Positions 55,312 to 64,000 of a DNA stretch of 64,000 bases are shown piece by piece. The stretch is from Massilia mucilaginosa (lineage in GTDB: Bacteria; Pseudomonadota; Gammaproteobacteria; Burkholderiales; Burkholderiaceae_D): contig NZ_WHJH01000003.1 in assembly GCF_011682145.1 (NCBI RefSeq), positions 235,513 through 299,512 of the forward strand. Direction: 5' to 3'. Below the pieces are notes generated by a model, which was not told the DNA's origin, made no database searches, and worked only from the letters and a program-made list of their open reading frames with translations. The translations under genes were made by a program, and so were the position numbers. Numbering within the stretch: the stretch's first letter is position 1; every line of letters begins with the position of its first letter.

Positions 55312-55740
55312 ATGCATCGAGCTGCCGACAGTGCCGAGCCTGGCGCCGACTATTTTCCGCATCCGTTCCAGCTGCGCGGGCGCATCGGGCGCCTGCGCTT
55401 CATGGCGTATGCCTTGCTGGCGTCGCTGCCGTGGGGGCTGCCGGCGGTTGCCGCGGGGTACGACATCATCAACGCATTTCCGCAGTGGCTGCGCCTGCCC
55501 GTGCTGCTCGTGACGGCCCTGCTGCTGATGGCGCTCGCCGTGATGCTGTGCTCGCTCCTTCTGCTTGCCGTGGGTTTTGTGGTGCTGGCGTCGCTGCCGG
55601 CCCAACGGCGCGCCAGCGCGTACGGCCCGCCTCCCTGCGCCAGCCATGCGCTGTTGCTGGTGCCGATCGCCCTGTGGCTGGCCTACCCGGCGGCGTTCTG
55701 GCATGTGCTGGGCAGCGCCAGCATGCCCATCAAAACCTGA
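55312..55740 (+). CDS. DUF805-like membrane protein
   Basis: 142 residues. FPHPFQLRGRIGRLRFMAYALLASLPW is the GRIGR start typical of DUF805 proteins, and three or four hydrophobic segments follow (VLLVTALLLMALAVMLCSLLLLAVGFVVLAS, ALLLVPIALWLAYPAAF). The family is found in the inner membrane; its function is not known. No ribosome site is clear before the ATG, so an upstream in-frame start near 55237 cannot be excluded. Confidence 0.7.
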   Translation: MHRAADSAEPGADYFPHPFQLRGRIGRLRFMAYALLASLPWGLPAVAAGYDIINAFPQWLRLPVLLVTALLLMALAVMLCSLLLLAVGFVVLASLPAQRRASAYGPPPCASHALLLVPIALWLAYPAAFWHVLGSASMPIKT

Positions 55741-55795
55741 TGCCGGCGCCGGGCGCGCCGGCGCGAACAGTCATCCCCGGCAACACTTCCCACGC

Positions 55796-55801
55796 TATAA
55801 T
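55796..55801 (+). promoter_or_regulatory. Consensus -10 box before the phosphoesterase gene
   Basis: TATAAT stands 70 bases before the ATG at 55872. No good -35 box lies 17 bases upstream, so only the -10 element is certain. Confidence 0.4.
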
Positions 55802-55871
55802 CAAGTTGAACACCAGTCATTGATTCCAAAATAGCATTCTTTACTGCGCGCCAAGCGACGCCGTCCCGACC

Positions 55872-56615
55872 ATGCGCCTTGCCCTGCTGACCGACCTGCA
55901 CGCCAACCGCGAGGCCTTCGCCGCTTGCCTGGCGCATGCGCACGCCCACAAAGCCGACCAGTTCGCGTTTACGGGCGACTTCGTGGGCTACGGCGCCGAT
56001 CCGGCCTGGGTGGTGCAGACCGTGATGGACTACGTGGCGCGCGGGGCGCTGGCGGTGCAGGGCAACCACGACTTTTCGGTGACCCACGAAACGCGTCCGC
56101 AAATGCATTTCGAGGCGCGCGAAGTGATCGAGTGGACGCGCGGCCAGCTCAACCCCGAGCAGATGGCCTTCCTGTCGGCCCTGCCGCTGACCCGGGAACT
56201 GGAGCGCATGCTGTTCGTCCACGCCAGCGCGCACGATCCGGTCAAGTGGGAATACGTGACCGGGCTCGATCCGGCCGAGCGCAGCCTGCGCGCGGCGAAG
56301 AAGCGCATGGTGTTTTCGGGCCATGTGCACACGCCGGCCCTGTACCGGCGCGCCGACGACGGCCGCATGGGTTCGCACGTGCCGGTGCCGGGCACCCGCA
56401 TCGCCATCGCCCCGCAGCACCAGTACCTGGTGATCCCGGGCGCGGTGGGCCAGCCGCGCGACGGCAACAGCGCCGCCTGCTACGCCATGTACGACGACAG
56501 CGCGCGCGAACTGGTGTATTACCGCATTCCCTACGACCACGGCGCCGCCGCGCGCCGCGTGATCGCCGCCGGGCTGCCGATCGTGTTCGCGATGCGCCTG
56601 ATCGAGGGTATTTGA
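55872..56615 (+). CDS. Metallophosphoesterase of the YfcE/MPP type
   Basis: 247 residues. Metal-binding motifs are in order: LLTDLHANREA (D-x-H), FTGDFVGYGADP (GD), VQGNHDFSV (GNHD), VHASAHDP, and the GHVHTPALYRR (GHxH) motif. This calcineurin-like fold binds two metal ions and cuts phosphodiesters or phosphomonoesters. The substrate is unknown; similar enzymes act on nucleotides, protein phosphates or cyclic nucleotides. The c-di-GMP cyclase gene lies 87 bases downstream, perhaps on the same message. Confidence 0.88.
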   Translation: MRLALLTDLHANREAFAACLAHAHAHKADQFAFTGDFVGYGADPAWVVQTVMDYVARGALAVQGNHDFSVTHETRPQMHFEAREVIEWTRGQLNPEQMAFLSALPLTRELERMLFVHASAHDPVKWEYVTGLDPAERSLRAAKKRMVFSGHVHTPALYRRADDGRMGSHVPVPGTRIAIAPQHQYLVIPGAVGQPRDGNSAACYAMYDDSARELVYYRIPYDHGAAARRVIAAGLPIVFAMRLIEGI

Positions 56616-56702
56616 CAACAGTCGTGTTGCAACGCAAGGTTTGCTCACGTACTATCAGTTGACAAGAGGCCCGCCGCGCGGGCCGCACCCAGGATCGCTT
56701 CC

Positions 56703-59700
56703 ATGGACCATGCCGTTCCCACCCCGGCCGTACCGGCTTCGCCCGCGCGTGCGCGCCCAGCCGCGTGGTTCGGCGCGGCCGCGCTGGCCACCCTCGTGAT
56801 GGCGCTGGGCCTGGTGCTGACCTGGCAGCTGTGGGAAGCGGCGCGGCGCGACGCCGAGCGCGACCTGCGCACCGATTTCGCGTTCGCCGCGCGCGACGTG
56901 GTCAACCAGCTGGCGCTGCGCATGGCGGCCCACATCCAGTCGCTGCGCGGGGTGCAGGGGCTGTTCAACAGTTCCGACGACGTCACGCGCCAGGAATTCA
57001 CCGATTTCGTGCGCGCCCAGCATGCCGACGCCGATTATCCCGGCTTGAAGGCGGTCGGCTACATCGCCGCGCTCACCGACGCCGGGCGCGCCGCGCACCT
57101 GGCGCGAGTGCGCTCGGATGGTTTGCCCGATTACGCGATCTTGCCGCCCGGCACGCGCTCGGCCTATGCGCCGCTGCTGTACCTGGAATCGTTCACCGGC
57201 GCCCGCCTGCGCGCGCTCGGGCACGACATGCTGTCCGAGGAGCCGCTGCGCCAGATGCTCGAACAGGCGCGCGACAGCGGCCAGCCCACCATGTCGGGCA
57301 AGACGACGGTGGCGCGCGAACGCGGGCGCGCCGCCTCGGACGGCGTGCTCATCGCCCTGCCGGTGTACATCGGACGCAAGGCGCCGGGCCATGCCGAACA
57401 GCGGCGCGACCTGCTGCGCGGCTGGATCTACGCTCCCTTCGTCATGGAAGACCTGATGGCGCAGGTGGGCGGCGAGCGCGCCGCCGACATCCGGGTGGCG
57501 GTCTACGACGGCAACGAGATCACGGCGGCGGCGCTGATGGCGGCCGGCGCCGTGTCCGCGCTGCCGGGCGTGGCGGCGCTGCGCACCGAGCAGCGCATCG
57601 GCATCGCCGGGCGGCGCTGGACCCTGGTCATCGAAGCGCTTCCCGGCTTCGGCGACGCCCAGCGCAACGAGGCGCCGCAGCTGGTGCTCACGCTCGGGCT
57701 GGCGGTGACGGTGGTCCTGACCATGCTGACCTGGATGCTGGCGCGCAGCAGCGCGATGGCCGGCAGCGCCTTGCGCCAGTCGCTGGCGCTGACGGGCGAA
57801 CTGAAAGCCGGCCAGCGGCGCCTGGTGGGGCTGGCCGACTCGGCGCAGCGGGCCCACGCCAAGATGCGCAGCATCCTCGACTCGACCTTCGACGCCATCC
57901 TGGTCGACAACGGCGACCGCCAGATCCTGGCCTCGAACCAGCGCTTCCGCGCGCTGTGGAGCGTGCCCGAAGAACTCGACCTGGCGGGCGAGGACGGCGC
58001 CGTGGTGGCGCACCTGCTGACCCAGCTGGTGCAGGCCGGGCCGCTGCTGTACAGCCGTTCCCTGCAACTGGCCGACCACGAAGAGCACCGCGAGCTGCTG
58101 CGCCTGAAAGACGGGCGCTTCATCGAACAGCTGACGCGCCCGGTGCGGCTGGGGCAGGAAGGCGCGCGCCTGTGGTCGTTCCGCGACATCACCGAACGCA
58201 AGCAGATCGAACAGCGCGAGCGCGCGCACCGCCACGTGCTCGAACTGCTGGCGCACGGCGCGCCGCTGCAAGCGGTGCTGGGCGCGGTGGTGCTGGGGGT
58301 GGAGTCGACCAATCCCGGCATGCTGTGCGGGATCCTGCTGCTCGACCCCGAGGGGCGCTTCCTGAGCACCGGGGCCGCGCCCAGCCTGCCGGGTTTCTAC
58401 AATGCCGCCGTCGACGGCTTGCCGGCCAGGCCCGGCAGCGGTTCGTGCGGCACCGCCGCCGCCACCGGCCGGCGCGTCATCGTCGAGGATATCCAGACCC
58501 ATCCCGACTGGGCCGGCTACCGCGAGATTGCCGCGCGCGCCGGGCTGGCGTCGAGCTGGTCGGAGCCGATCCGCGGCGCCTCCGGGCGCGTGCTGGGCAC
58601 CTTTGCGATCTACCACCGCACCCCGCATTACCCGAGCGCGGCGCACGTGGTGCTGATCGAGCAGGCCGCCCAGCTGGCCGGCATCGCCCTCGAACAGGCC
58701 CAGGCCGCGCAGGCGCTGCGGGTGGGCGAAGAACGTTTTCGCAGCCTGTACGACCATGCGCCGGTGGCGCTGTGGGAACAGGACTGGTCGGGCGCGCGCG
58801 ACGCCGTGGCGCGCCTGAAGGAAAGCGGCGTGGAGGCGCTGGGACCGTGGCTGCGCGAGCGGCCCGAGGAAGCCCAGCGCCTGGCGGCGCTGGTGCGCAT
58901 CACCGACGTCAACGGCGCCGCGCTGGTGCACGTGGGCGCCGGCGCCAAGGAGCCGGGCACCCTGAGCCTGGCGCAGAACTTCGCCAGCCTGGGCGCGGGC
59001 GCCTTCATCGACGCGCTGGTGGCGCTGACCGGCGGCGCCCTGTTCTACGAGTGCGAGAGCAGCTTCCTGCGGGTCGACGGCGTGGCGCGCCAGCACGAAC
59101 TGACCCTGCTGGTCATGCCGGGACACGCGCAGTCGCTCGACTTCGTGATTGCCTCGACGGTCGACATCACCGAGCGCAAACGGATCGACGACGAACTGCA
59201 TGCGCTGGCCAGCACCGATTTCCTGACCGGGCTGCCGAACCGGCGCGTGTTCATGGCGCGCCTGGACGACCAGTTCGCGCGCCTGCAGCGCAGCGTGGAC
59301 GAATGCGCCTCGGTGCTGATGCTCGACATCGACCACTTCAAGAGCGTCAACGACGTGCATGGCCACGCGGCGGGGGATGCGGTGCTGCGCCACATGGCGG
59401 CCCTGATGCGCTCGGGCCAGCGCAAGATCGATACCCTGGGCCGGGTCGGCGGCGAAGAATTCGCGGTGCTGCTGCCGGGGACCACCGGGCCAGCGGCGCA
59501 GCAGTATGCGGAGCGCCTGCGCCAGAGCGTGGCCGAGAGCCCGCTCGACGGCGATGGGCGCAGCATCGAGATCACGGTCAGCATCGGCATTGCCAGCATC
59601 GAGGCCGGCGACGCCAGCCCGGATGCGGCCATGATCCGCGCCGACAAGGCGCTGTACCGGGCCAAGGCGGCAGGGCGCAACCGCGTGTGCGAGCACGCCG

Positions 59701-59747
59701 AGGCGGCCGGCGTGGCCGCCGGCGGGTCCAGTCTTACAAGGGTTTGA
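56703..59747 (+). CDS. Membrane diguanylate cyclase with CHASE, PAS and GAF domains
   Basis: 1,014 residues. First helix about 19-44, then a periplasmic CHASE domain (about 75-290; LRGVQGLFNSSDDVTRQEFTDF, ARERGRAASDGVLIALPVYIG). The second helix is about 325-350. Cytosolic parts are PAS (about 390-500), GAF (about 510-665), a further PAS-like region and GGDEF (about 835-1,000). The active loop is GGEEF (916-920) with inhibitory-site RKID five residues before it. An extracellular cue such as a cytokinin-like or peptide ligand would control c-di-GMP production. It overlaps the convergent downstream gene by 14 bases. Confidence 0.93.
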   Translation: MDHAVPTPAVPASPARARPAAWFGAAALATLVMALGLVLTWQLWEAARRDAERDLRTDFAFAARDVVNQLALRMAAHIQSLRGVQGLFNSSDDVTRQEFTDFVRAQHADADYPGLKAVGYIAALTDAGRAAHLARVRSDGLPDYAILPPGTRSAYAPLLYLESFTGARLRALGHDMLSEEPLRQMLEQARDSGQPTMSGKTTVARERGRAASDGVLIALPVYIGRKAPGHAEQRRDLLRGWIYAPFVMEDLMAQVGGERAADIRVAVYDGNEITAAALMAAGAVSALPGVAALRTEQRIGIAGRRWTLVIEALPGFGDAQRNEAPQLVLTLGLAVTVVLTMLTWMLARSSAMAGSALRQSLALTGELKAGQRRLVGLADSAQRAHAKMRSILDSTFDAILVDNGDRQILASNQRFRALWSVPEELDLAGEDGAVVAHLLTQLVQAGPLLYSRSLQLADHEEHRELLRLKDGRFIEQLTRPVRLGQEGARLWSFRDITERKQIEQRERAHRHVLELLAHGAPLQAVLGAVVLGVESTNPGMLCGILLLDPEGRFLSTGAAPSLPGFYNAAVDGLPARPGSGSCGTAAATGRRVIVEDIQTHPDWAGYREIAARAGLASSWSEPIRGASGRVLGTFAIYHRTPHYPSAAHVVLIEQAAQLAGIALEQAQAAQALRVGEERFRSLYDHAPVALWEQDWSGARDAVARLKESGVEALGPWLRERPEEAQRLAALVRITDVNGAALVHVGAGAKEPGTLSLAQNFASLGAGAFIDALVALTGGALFYECESSFLRVDGVARQHELTLLVMPGHAQSLDFVIASTVDITERKRIDDELHALASTDFLTGLPNRRVFMARLDDQFARLQRSVDECASVLMLDIDHFKSVNDVHGHAAGDAVLRHMAALMRSGQRKIDTLGRVGGEEFAVLLPGTTGPAAQQYAERLRQSVAESPLDGDGRSIEITVSIGIASIEAGDASPDAAMIRADKALYRAKAAGRNRVCEHAEAAGVAAGGSSLTRV

Positions 59748-60135
59748 CGGCGTCGGAGGCGGCGTCCCGCGGGCGCTCCGTGCGCTGGCGGCGCTCGCCG
59801 CGCGCCAGGTACCAGACGATGGCCAGCACGCATGCCAGCGGCAGCAGCAGGGGCGAGGCCAGCAGGCCGACGAAGAGCAGCAGCAGCGCCAGGGCGCCCA
59901 CGGCCAGCACCCCGAGGCCGGCGAACAGCACCGCCAGCAGCACCCCGACGCACAGCAGGACCAGGGCGCCGACCAGCAGGCCGCCGCCGGCGAACAGCAC
60001 GCCGAACAGGGTGCCGAGCGGGCCGTCGATGTGTTGGCCGTCGATGTCGATCGACATGCCGGACGGGCCGGCCATGGCTTCCCAGGCGACCAGGATGAAC
60101 AGGAACAGCAACAGCAGGGGAGCGAATTTTTTCAT
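59734..60135 (-). CDS. Small membrane protein, exported, of unknown function
   Basis: 133 residues. The N-terminus (MKKFAPLLLLFLFILVAWEAMAG) is a signal peptide or anchor. After SIDIDGQHIDGPLG come two long glycine/leucine-rich hydrophobic stretches (GVLFAGGGLLVGALVLLCVGVLLAVLFAGL and VGALALLLLFVGLLASPLLLP). It ends in a basic tail (ARGERRQRTERPRD). No family recognised. It converges on the cyclase gene. Confidence 0.65.
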   Translation of the reverse strand: MKKFAPLLLLFLFILVAWEAMAGPSGMSIDIDGQHIDGPLGTLFGVLFAGGGLLVGALVLLCVGVLLAVLFAGLGVLAVGALALLLLFVGLLASPLLLPLACVLAIVWYLARGERRQRTERPRDAASDAVKPL

Positions 60136-60355
60136 GGCGGTGGCCTCGGTCGGGTTGGCGTGGAGTGGCGTTTGGTACGCTTGCACTGTAGCCAGGCGGC
60201 CGGCGCGGCGCCATGCGGATGCGACAGACTGCAGGTTTGACGGGGTGAACGGCGCGGCGGACGGTGCCGGCGCCGGCTTACTGAAAACGCAATTTTTCAC
60301 CTTGAAAATTCGAATTTATTGCCTATACTGAATTCTCTGTCGCATGGAGATGCAT

Positions 60356-60601
60356 ATGGAATTTGTTCACTATTCAGGGGACCGGTGGGCGCTGGCGGCG
60401 GGCGGCCTGGTGGCGCGCCAGTTGCGCATCCTGCTCGCCGGTGGCGGTCCCAAGGGGCCGCCGTCGGCGCCTCCGGCGATTCCACCGATTATCATCAATC
60501 CTTTCACCTACAGCACGCCGGCGCCGGCGATCGATCCGCGCATCCCGCCGCCCGGTCCGCCACTGCAGCCGCCGGCGCCGCCGCGCCAGCGGTTCGCATA
60601 A
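60356..60601 (+). CDS. Small Pro-rich protein
   Basis: 81 residues from an ATG with GGAG six bases upstream; an ATG 12 bases earlier is in frame. It starts MEFVHYSGDRWALAAGGLVA, followed by a Pro/Ala/Ile-rich remainder (PPAIPPIIINPFTYSTPAPA). The Pro-rich half is probably disordered. No family recognised. The upstream 220 bases are AT-rich at 60285-60330, a likely promoter. Confidence 0.5.
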   Translation: MEFVHYSGDRWALAAGGLVARQLRILLAGGGPKGPPSAPPAIPPIIINPFTYSTPAPAIDPRIPPPGPPLQPPAPPRQRFA

Positions 60602-60603
60602 AA

Positions 60604-60630
60604 AAAGCCCACCGTCACAGGTGGGCTTTG
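60604..60630 (-). terminator. Rho-independent terminator for the choice-of-anchor A gene
   Basis: GCCCACC (60607-60613) pairs with GGTGGGC (60620-60626) with a 6-base loop. On the minus strand the stem is followed by a run of seven T, so it stops the gene at 60647-61684. In the plus direction only three T follow, so it may act weakly on the small Pro-rich gene. Confidence 0.85.
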
Positions 60631-60646
60631 TCCATCCGGCGCGCGT

Positions 60647-61684
60647 TCAGCGGCCGCGCCGGCGCGTAAAGGCCAGCATCAGCGCGCCCGCCAGCAGCAA
60701 GGCCCCGGTGCCCGGTTCCGGCACGCGTGCGGTTCCGCCTCCCGGGTTGACGTTGCCGTCGAAGGCTTGCAGGTGCAGTTCGCCGTGCTGCTCGAGCGAC
60801 TTGACGAACACGCCGCCTTCGATGTTCTGGTTGTTGGTCAGGCGGGCCGACGGCGCCAGGATGGTGCCGCCGAACAGCGCGTTGGTGGTGATGCTGGTGG
60901 CATGCTGAAAATTCCAGATCAGCTTGCTGCCGAGGGTCTGTGCCGAGCCGCCCAGGAAATTGGCGCCGATGGTCGCGTTCAGGTCGCTCGCGTTGAGGAT
61001 CACGGTGCTGGCGTCGCCCAGGTGGAATTCGAATTCGCTGGCCTTGAACACGCCGGCGTCGAACAGGTTGAACACCGCCACGCCGTTGGCGTCGGCCACG
61101 GCCTTGAAGGTGGCCTTGCCATAGCCGTTGAAGGTGACGCTGCTGCCGGTGCCGCTCATCTGCGCCAGGCTGGCCGAGAGCGCGCCCAGCTGGGCGGCGA
61201 AATCGGTCGAGTGCGCGGCGTCGGCGCTGGCCTGCATGGCGCCGGTGAGCGATGGCACGCGTCCGCCATTCGTGTTGCTGCCCTGGAGGCTGCCGCCGAC
61301 CCAGGCCGCGCCGTTCAGATTGCTGTTGCTGACGTCGCCGTAGATCACAGCGCTGCCGGCGTTGATGGCCGCGCCGCTCAGGTTGCCCTTGATGACGGCG
61401 CCGCCGGCATTGACCTTGACCTCGCGCGCATTGCCCATCACGGTCAGGCCGGCGTACTTCGAGACCGGCATGTCGTTGGCGTGCTGCGCATAGTCGCCGC
61501 CGGTGGCCTTGCCGCCGACCCAGGTGCGGCCGTCGACGTGCGATTGCGAATTCATGTCGGTCAGGACCACGGCGTTGAACTCGTGCAAGATTTGCTGGGA
61601 GCCGAGCGGTGTGGCGGCCGCTTGCGTGGCGAACACGGTGGCGGCGATGGCGATGGCGGCGAGGCGGAGGTGGCGGGCGATCAT
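60647..61684 (-). CDS. Choice-of-anchor A family surface protein with a PEP-CTERM signal
   Basis: 345 residues. A signal peptide (cut near QAAA-TP) leads to the choice-of-anchor A domain (about 20-310; FNAVVLTDMNSQSHVDGRTWVGG, VYGDVSNSNLNG-like strands, GSKLIWNFQHATSITTN, FGGTILAPSARLTNNQNIEGGVFV). The end is the PEP-CTERM sorting signal: VPEPGTGALLLAGALMLAFT plus RRRGR, namely the PEP box, a membrane helix and an Arg cluster. Such proteins are processed by an exosortase (EpsH/XrtA) and exported with exopolysaccharide. No exosortase gene is in this window. A terminator follows. Confidence 0.9.
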   Translation of the reverse strand: MIARHLRLAAIAIAATVFATQAAATPLGSQQILHEFNAVVLTDMNSQSHVDGRTWVGGKATGGDYAQHANDMPVSKYAGLTVMGNAREVKVNAGGAVIKGNLSGAAINAGSAVIYGDVSNSNLNGAAWVGGSLQGSNTNGGRVPSLTGAMQASADAAHSTDFAAQLGALSASLAQMSGTGSSVTFNGYGKATFKAVADANGVAVFNLFDAGVFKASEFEFHLGDASTVILNASDLNATIGANFLGGSAQTLGSKLIWNFQHATSITTNALFGGTILAPSARLTNNQNIEGGVFVKSLEQHGELHLQAFDGNVNPGGGTARVPEPGTGALLLAGALMLAFTRRRGR

Positions 61685-61918
61685 GGGATACCTGTGAACG
61701 GCGAACAAGGATGCTGCGGTGCAATATTTGCGCGCGCTGATAGTAACGTTATTTCAATGGCAATGCAACCGGAAATTCGAGCGACTGCGCCCCGCATGGC
61801 GCTGCGGCGGCGGCGGGTGCGGCGGGCCATGTCTTCGGCGCGGGGCGGCGCTGTGGAATGCGTGGAATTCGACTATCATTCTCCTTTCGGGCGACGCCCG
61901 CACCATGAATGCGATCTC

Positions 61919-62419
61919 ATGACAGAAGAATTCTCCGACGACATCCCCCAGGACGACGACGCGCCCGTGCAGGAGCCGCGCCTGTGGAAAGGCAATGGCT
62001 GGACCGCGCGCGTGATCAAGAACGAGGATGACGAGGGCTGGGCGGTGGCCATGATCAAGGATGGCGAGCCGGAGCCGGCGCTGGTCGGCCCGTGGACCAT
62101 GGGACGCGACAAGAAGAATCCCAAGCCGCTCGACACCAACGCCTTCAACACCCTGGTCAAGACCGCCGCCGAAGTGCTGCGCCGTCACGAACAGCAATTG
62201 CACGCCATGCTGCACAAGAACACCGTGGTGTGGCACGAAGGCGCCGACATCAAGGTCACGCTCGATATCGTGCCGGACGACGAGCATCCGTACGCGCTGC
62301 TGGCCGCCTTCAACGAAGATGGCGAACGGATCGCCCAGGTGCGCACCTCGGCCGGCTTCAAATTAAGCCCGGCCAGCGCCACAGCCTGGATCGAAAACGA
62401 CTTCCGCAACCCTGCCTGA
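61919..62419 (+). CDS. Conserved-looking soluble protein of unknown function
   Basis: 166 residues. After an acidic start (EEFSDDIPQDDDAP) comes WKGNGWTARVIKNEDDEGWAVAMI, then FNTLVKTAAEVLRRHEQQL, then a beta-rich half (VTLDIVPDDEHPYALLAAFNEDGERIAQVR) and a short helix with TAWIENDFRN. No signal peptide or membrane helix. Four earlier in-frame codons in the leader lack a ribosome binding site. Possible fold of alpha/beta type. No function is proposed. Confidence 0.65.
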   Translation: MTEEFSDDIPQDDDAPVQEPRLWKGNGWTARVIKNEDDEGWAVAMIKDGEPEPALVGPWTMGRDKKNPKPLDTNAFNTLVKTAAEVLRRHEQQLHAMLHKNTVVWHEGADIKVTLDIVPDDEHPYALLAAFNEDGERIAQVRTSAGFKLSPASATAWIENDFRNPA

Positions 62420-62460
62420 CCTGCTAGTATTTCCCTGATGCACTATCAAAGGGAAATGCG

Positions 62461-64000
62461 ATGGAAAGCCGTCTTGACCGTCTGGAAGCCGTCCAGGCCA
62501 TGTTGCTGGGCATCGGGCAGATTTCGACGGGGTGCACCGACATCACCGAGTTCGTGGCGGCGGTGCACCGGGCGCTGGGCCGCATCATGTATGCGGCCAA
62601 TTTCTATGTGGCGCTGAGCGACCGCGACGAGGGCACGGTGCGCTTCGTGTACTACGTCGACGAGCGCGACGCCGCTCCCGATCCCCGGGAAAAACTGCGC
62701 CTGGCCTCGCCCGAGCAATCGCCGACCGCCTGGGTGATCATGAACGGCCGCAACCTGGTCATGACCAAGGATGAGAGCGCCCGGCATCAGGTCGACGGCC
62801 ATGCCTGGGGACGCGGCACGCGCGCCGAGCAGTGGATGGGCTGTCCCTTGCTCGACCATCAGCACCAGGCGCTGGGCGCCATCGTGCTGCAAAGCTACAG
62901 TCCCGCACACACCTACAGCGCTGAAGACCAGGCGCTGTTTTCGCTGATCGCCAATCACGTCTCGAATGCGCTGCAAGGCATGCAGAGCATGGACCGGCTC
63001 GAACGCGCGGTGCAGGAACGCACCGCCCTGCTGGCGCACGAGGTGGCCGAACGGCGGCGCGCCGAAGCGGTGCAGCATGCGCTGTACGAGATCGCCAACC
63101 TGTCGGCCTCCGCGGTCGATGCGGAGATGTTGTCGGGCAATCTGCACAACATCATCAGCGAGCTGATCGTCGCCGAAAATTTCCTGATCGCCCTGTATCA
63201 CCCCGAAACGAAGGAATTCAGCATTCCGTATTTTGTCGACCAGAAACATGCCGAGGCGCCGGTCAAGCGCTTTGCCTATGGGGTGGGGATGAGTTCGTAT
63301 GTTTTGGACAGCAAGCAAGCCTGCCTGCACGATGCGGACAGCTATGCGCGGCTGGTGGCCGAGCGCAGCATGGGCGAGCCGCTGGGCAGTGTCGAGATCG
63401 CCAGCTGGATGGGCGCGCCGATGCTGGTGCACGACCAGCCGTACGGCGTGATCATCGTGCAGAGTTACGATCCGGCCATCGTGTACAGCGAGGCCGATCT
63501 GGAGTTGCTGGCGTTCATGGCCAGCCATGTGGCGGTGGCGATCGCGCGCATGCAGGCCGATCGCGCGGTGCGGGTGGCCAAGGAGCGCCTGGAGCAGCAG
63601 AATTCGGCCTTGAACGCGGCCCTGACCGCCTTGCAGGATGCGCAGACCGAACTGGTGCGCCAGGAGAAGCTGGCTTCGCTGGGACGGCTGGTGGCGGGCG
63701 TGGCGCACGAAATCAATACCCCGCTGGGCATTTGCGTGACCGCCACCAGCCATCTGGTGCAGGAGTTGAAGCTCACGCGCGAGGAACTGGCGGCCGGCGA
63801 GATGACCGAAGACAGCCTGGCGCAGTTTTTCGACATCATCGACCAGTCGCTCAAGATCATGACCACCAACACGCAGCGCGCGGCGGCGCTGGTGCGCAGC
63901 TTCAAGCAGGTGGCGGTGGACCAGTCGTCGGACGATATCCGCAGCTTCAACATGAAGACCTACCTGGACGAAGTGCTGCTGTCGCTGCAGCCGCGCCTGA
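62461..64000 (+). CDS. Sensor histidine kinase with two GAF domains (5' part, runs off the window)
   Basis: About 513 codons are visible from an ATG with AAGGGAA upstream. Residues about 10-175 form a first GAF domain (AANFYVALSDRDEGTVRFVYYVDER, MGCPLLDHQHQALGAIVLQSY). A coiled coil (about 178-215) leads to a second GAF (about 220-365; AENFLIALYHPETKEFSIPYF, WMGAPMLVHDQPYGVIIVQSY). A second coiled coil (about 365-400) leads to the phosphoacceptor GRLVAGVAHEINTPLG. The ATP-binding domain lies beyond the window. No membrane helix is seen, so the signal is probably cytosolic. The nearly identical endings of the two GAF domains suggest an internal duplication. Confidence 0.9.
   Translation, partial: MESRLDRLEAVQAMLLGIGQISTGCTDITEFVAAVHRALGRIMYAANFYVALSDRDEGTVRFVYYVDERDAAPDPREKLRLASPEQSPTAWVIMNGRNLVMTKDESARHQVDGHAWGRGTRAEQWMGCPLLDHQHQALGAIVLQSYSPAHTYSAEDQALFSLIANHVSNALQGMQSMDRLERAVQERTALLAHEVAERRRAEAVQHALYEIANLSASAVDAEMLSGNLHNIISELIVAENFLIALYHPETKEFSIPYFVDQKHAEAPVKRFAYGVGMSSYVLDSKQACLHDADSYARLVAERSMGEPLGSVEIASWMGAPMLVHDQPYGVIIVQSYDPAIVYSEADLELLAFMASHVAVAIARMQADRAVRVAKERLEQQNSALNAALTALQDAQTELVRQEKLASLGRLVAGVAHEINTPLGICVTATSHLVQELKLTREELAAGEMTEDSLAQFFDIIDQSLKIMTTNTQRAAALVRSFKQVAVDQSSDDIRSFNMKTYLDEVLLSLQPRL

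Noticed and set aside
56765..60331. A 1,188-codon plus-strand frame
   Set aside because: It is out of frame with the CHASE-GGDEF gene, Arg/Ala/Gly-rich throughout and without domains, so a GC shadow.

Overview
The window is a GC-rich bacterial chromosome segment. It looks like a betaproteobacterium of the Burkholderiales, most plausibly the Oxalobacteraceae (Massilia/Duganella/Janthinobacterium-like). This is inferred from gene content (a PhaM-type PHA granule protein, a PEP-CTERM protein, a MocR regulator, TamA/TamB, many diguanylate cyclase and chemotaxis genes) and not from any rRNA. No rRNA, tRNA, CRISPR array or complete insertion sequence was seen. Genes lie in tight clusters on both strands, often with ATGA overlaps.

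Layout. 1-6.7 kb: the 5' part of a branched-chain amino acid binding protein gene, a purine permease, a chemoreceptor, a Tsx-like outer-membrane channel, a glutathione transferase and an Ala/Pro-rich protein. 6.7-16.4 kb: a beta-glucoside or gluco-oligosaccharide utilisation locus, with binding protein, two permeases, ATPase, LacI regulator, secreted GH3 glucosidase and GluP/FucP-type sugar importer. Matching LacI-type operators lie just downstream of sigma-70-like promoters before the transporter and before the GH3 gene. 16.5-24 kb: DUF4142 protein, AEC transporter, GAF-GGDEF cyclase, osmC-paiB pair, MocR regulator. 24-31.8 kb: tag-mnmC, a compact histidine kinase/response-regulator pair, a small protein, PhaM and two DUF3108 proteins.

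31.8-34.4 kb is a distinct island: a LysR gene and a broken MFS gene, bracketed by inverted sets of a palindromic repeat, with an eight-copy 15-bp tandem repeat beside it. 35-40 kb holds a three-gene SMC/condensin-like operon (MukF-, MukE- and MukB-like; MksFEB or Wadjet-related) with no adjacent JetD/MksG nuclease gene. 40-50.8 kb: a membrane protein, an exported S9 peptidase, tamA-tamB with a small protein downstream, and queC. 51-55.2 kb: a LodA-like quinoprotein oxidase with its LodB-like flavoprotein, an unknown exported protein antisense to the lodB tail, and a diverged remnant of a second lodB 3' end. 55.3-64 kb: DUF805 protein, metallophosphoesterase, CHASE-GGDEF cyclase, small proteins, a choice-of-anchor A/PEP-CTERM protein and the 5' part of a GAF histidine kinase.

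The parts most worth following up are the MksFEB-like operon, the lodAB locus with its lodB scar, the repeat-bracketed island, and the MnmC protein whose methyltransferase half has lost its motifs.
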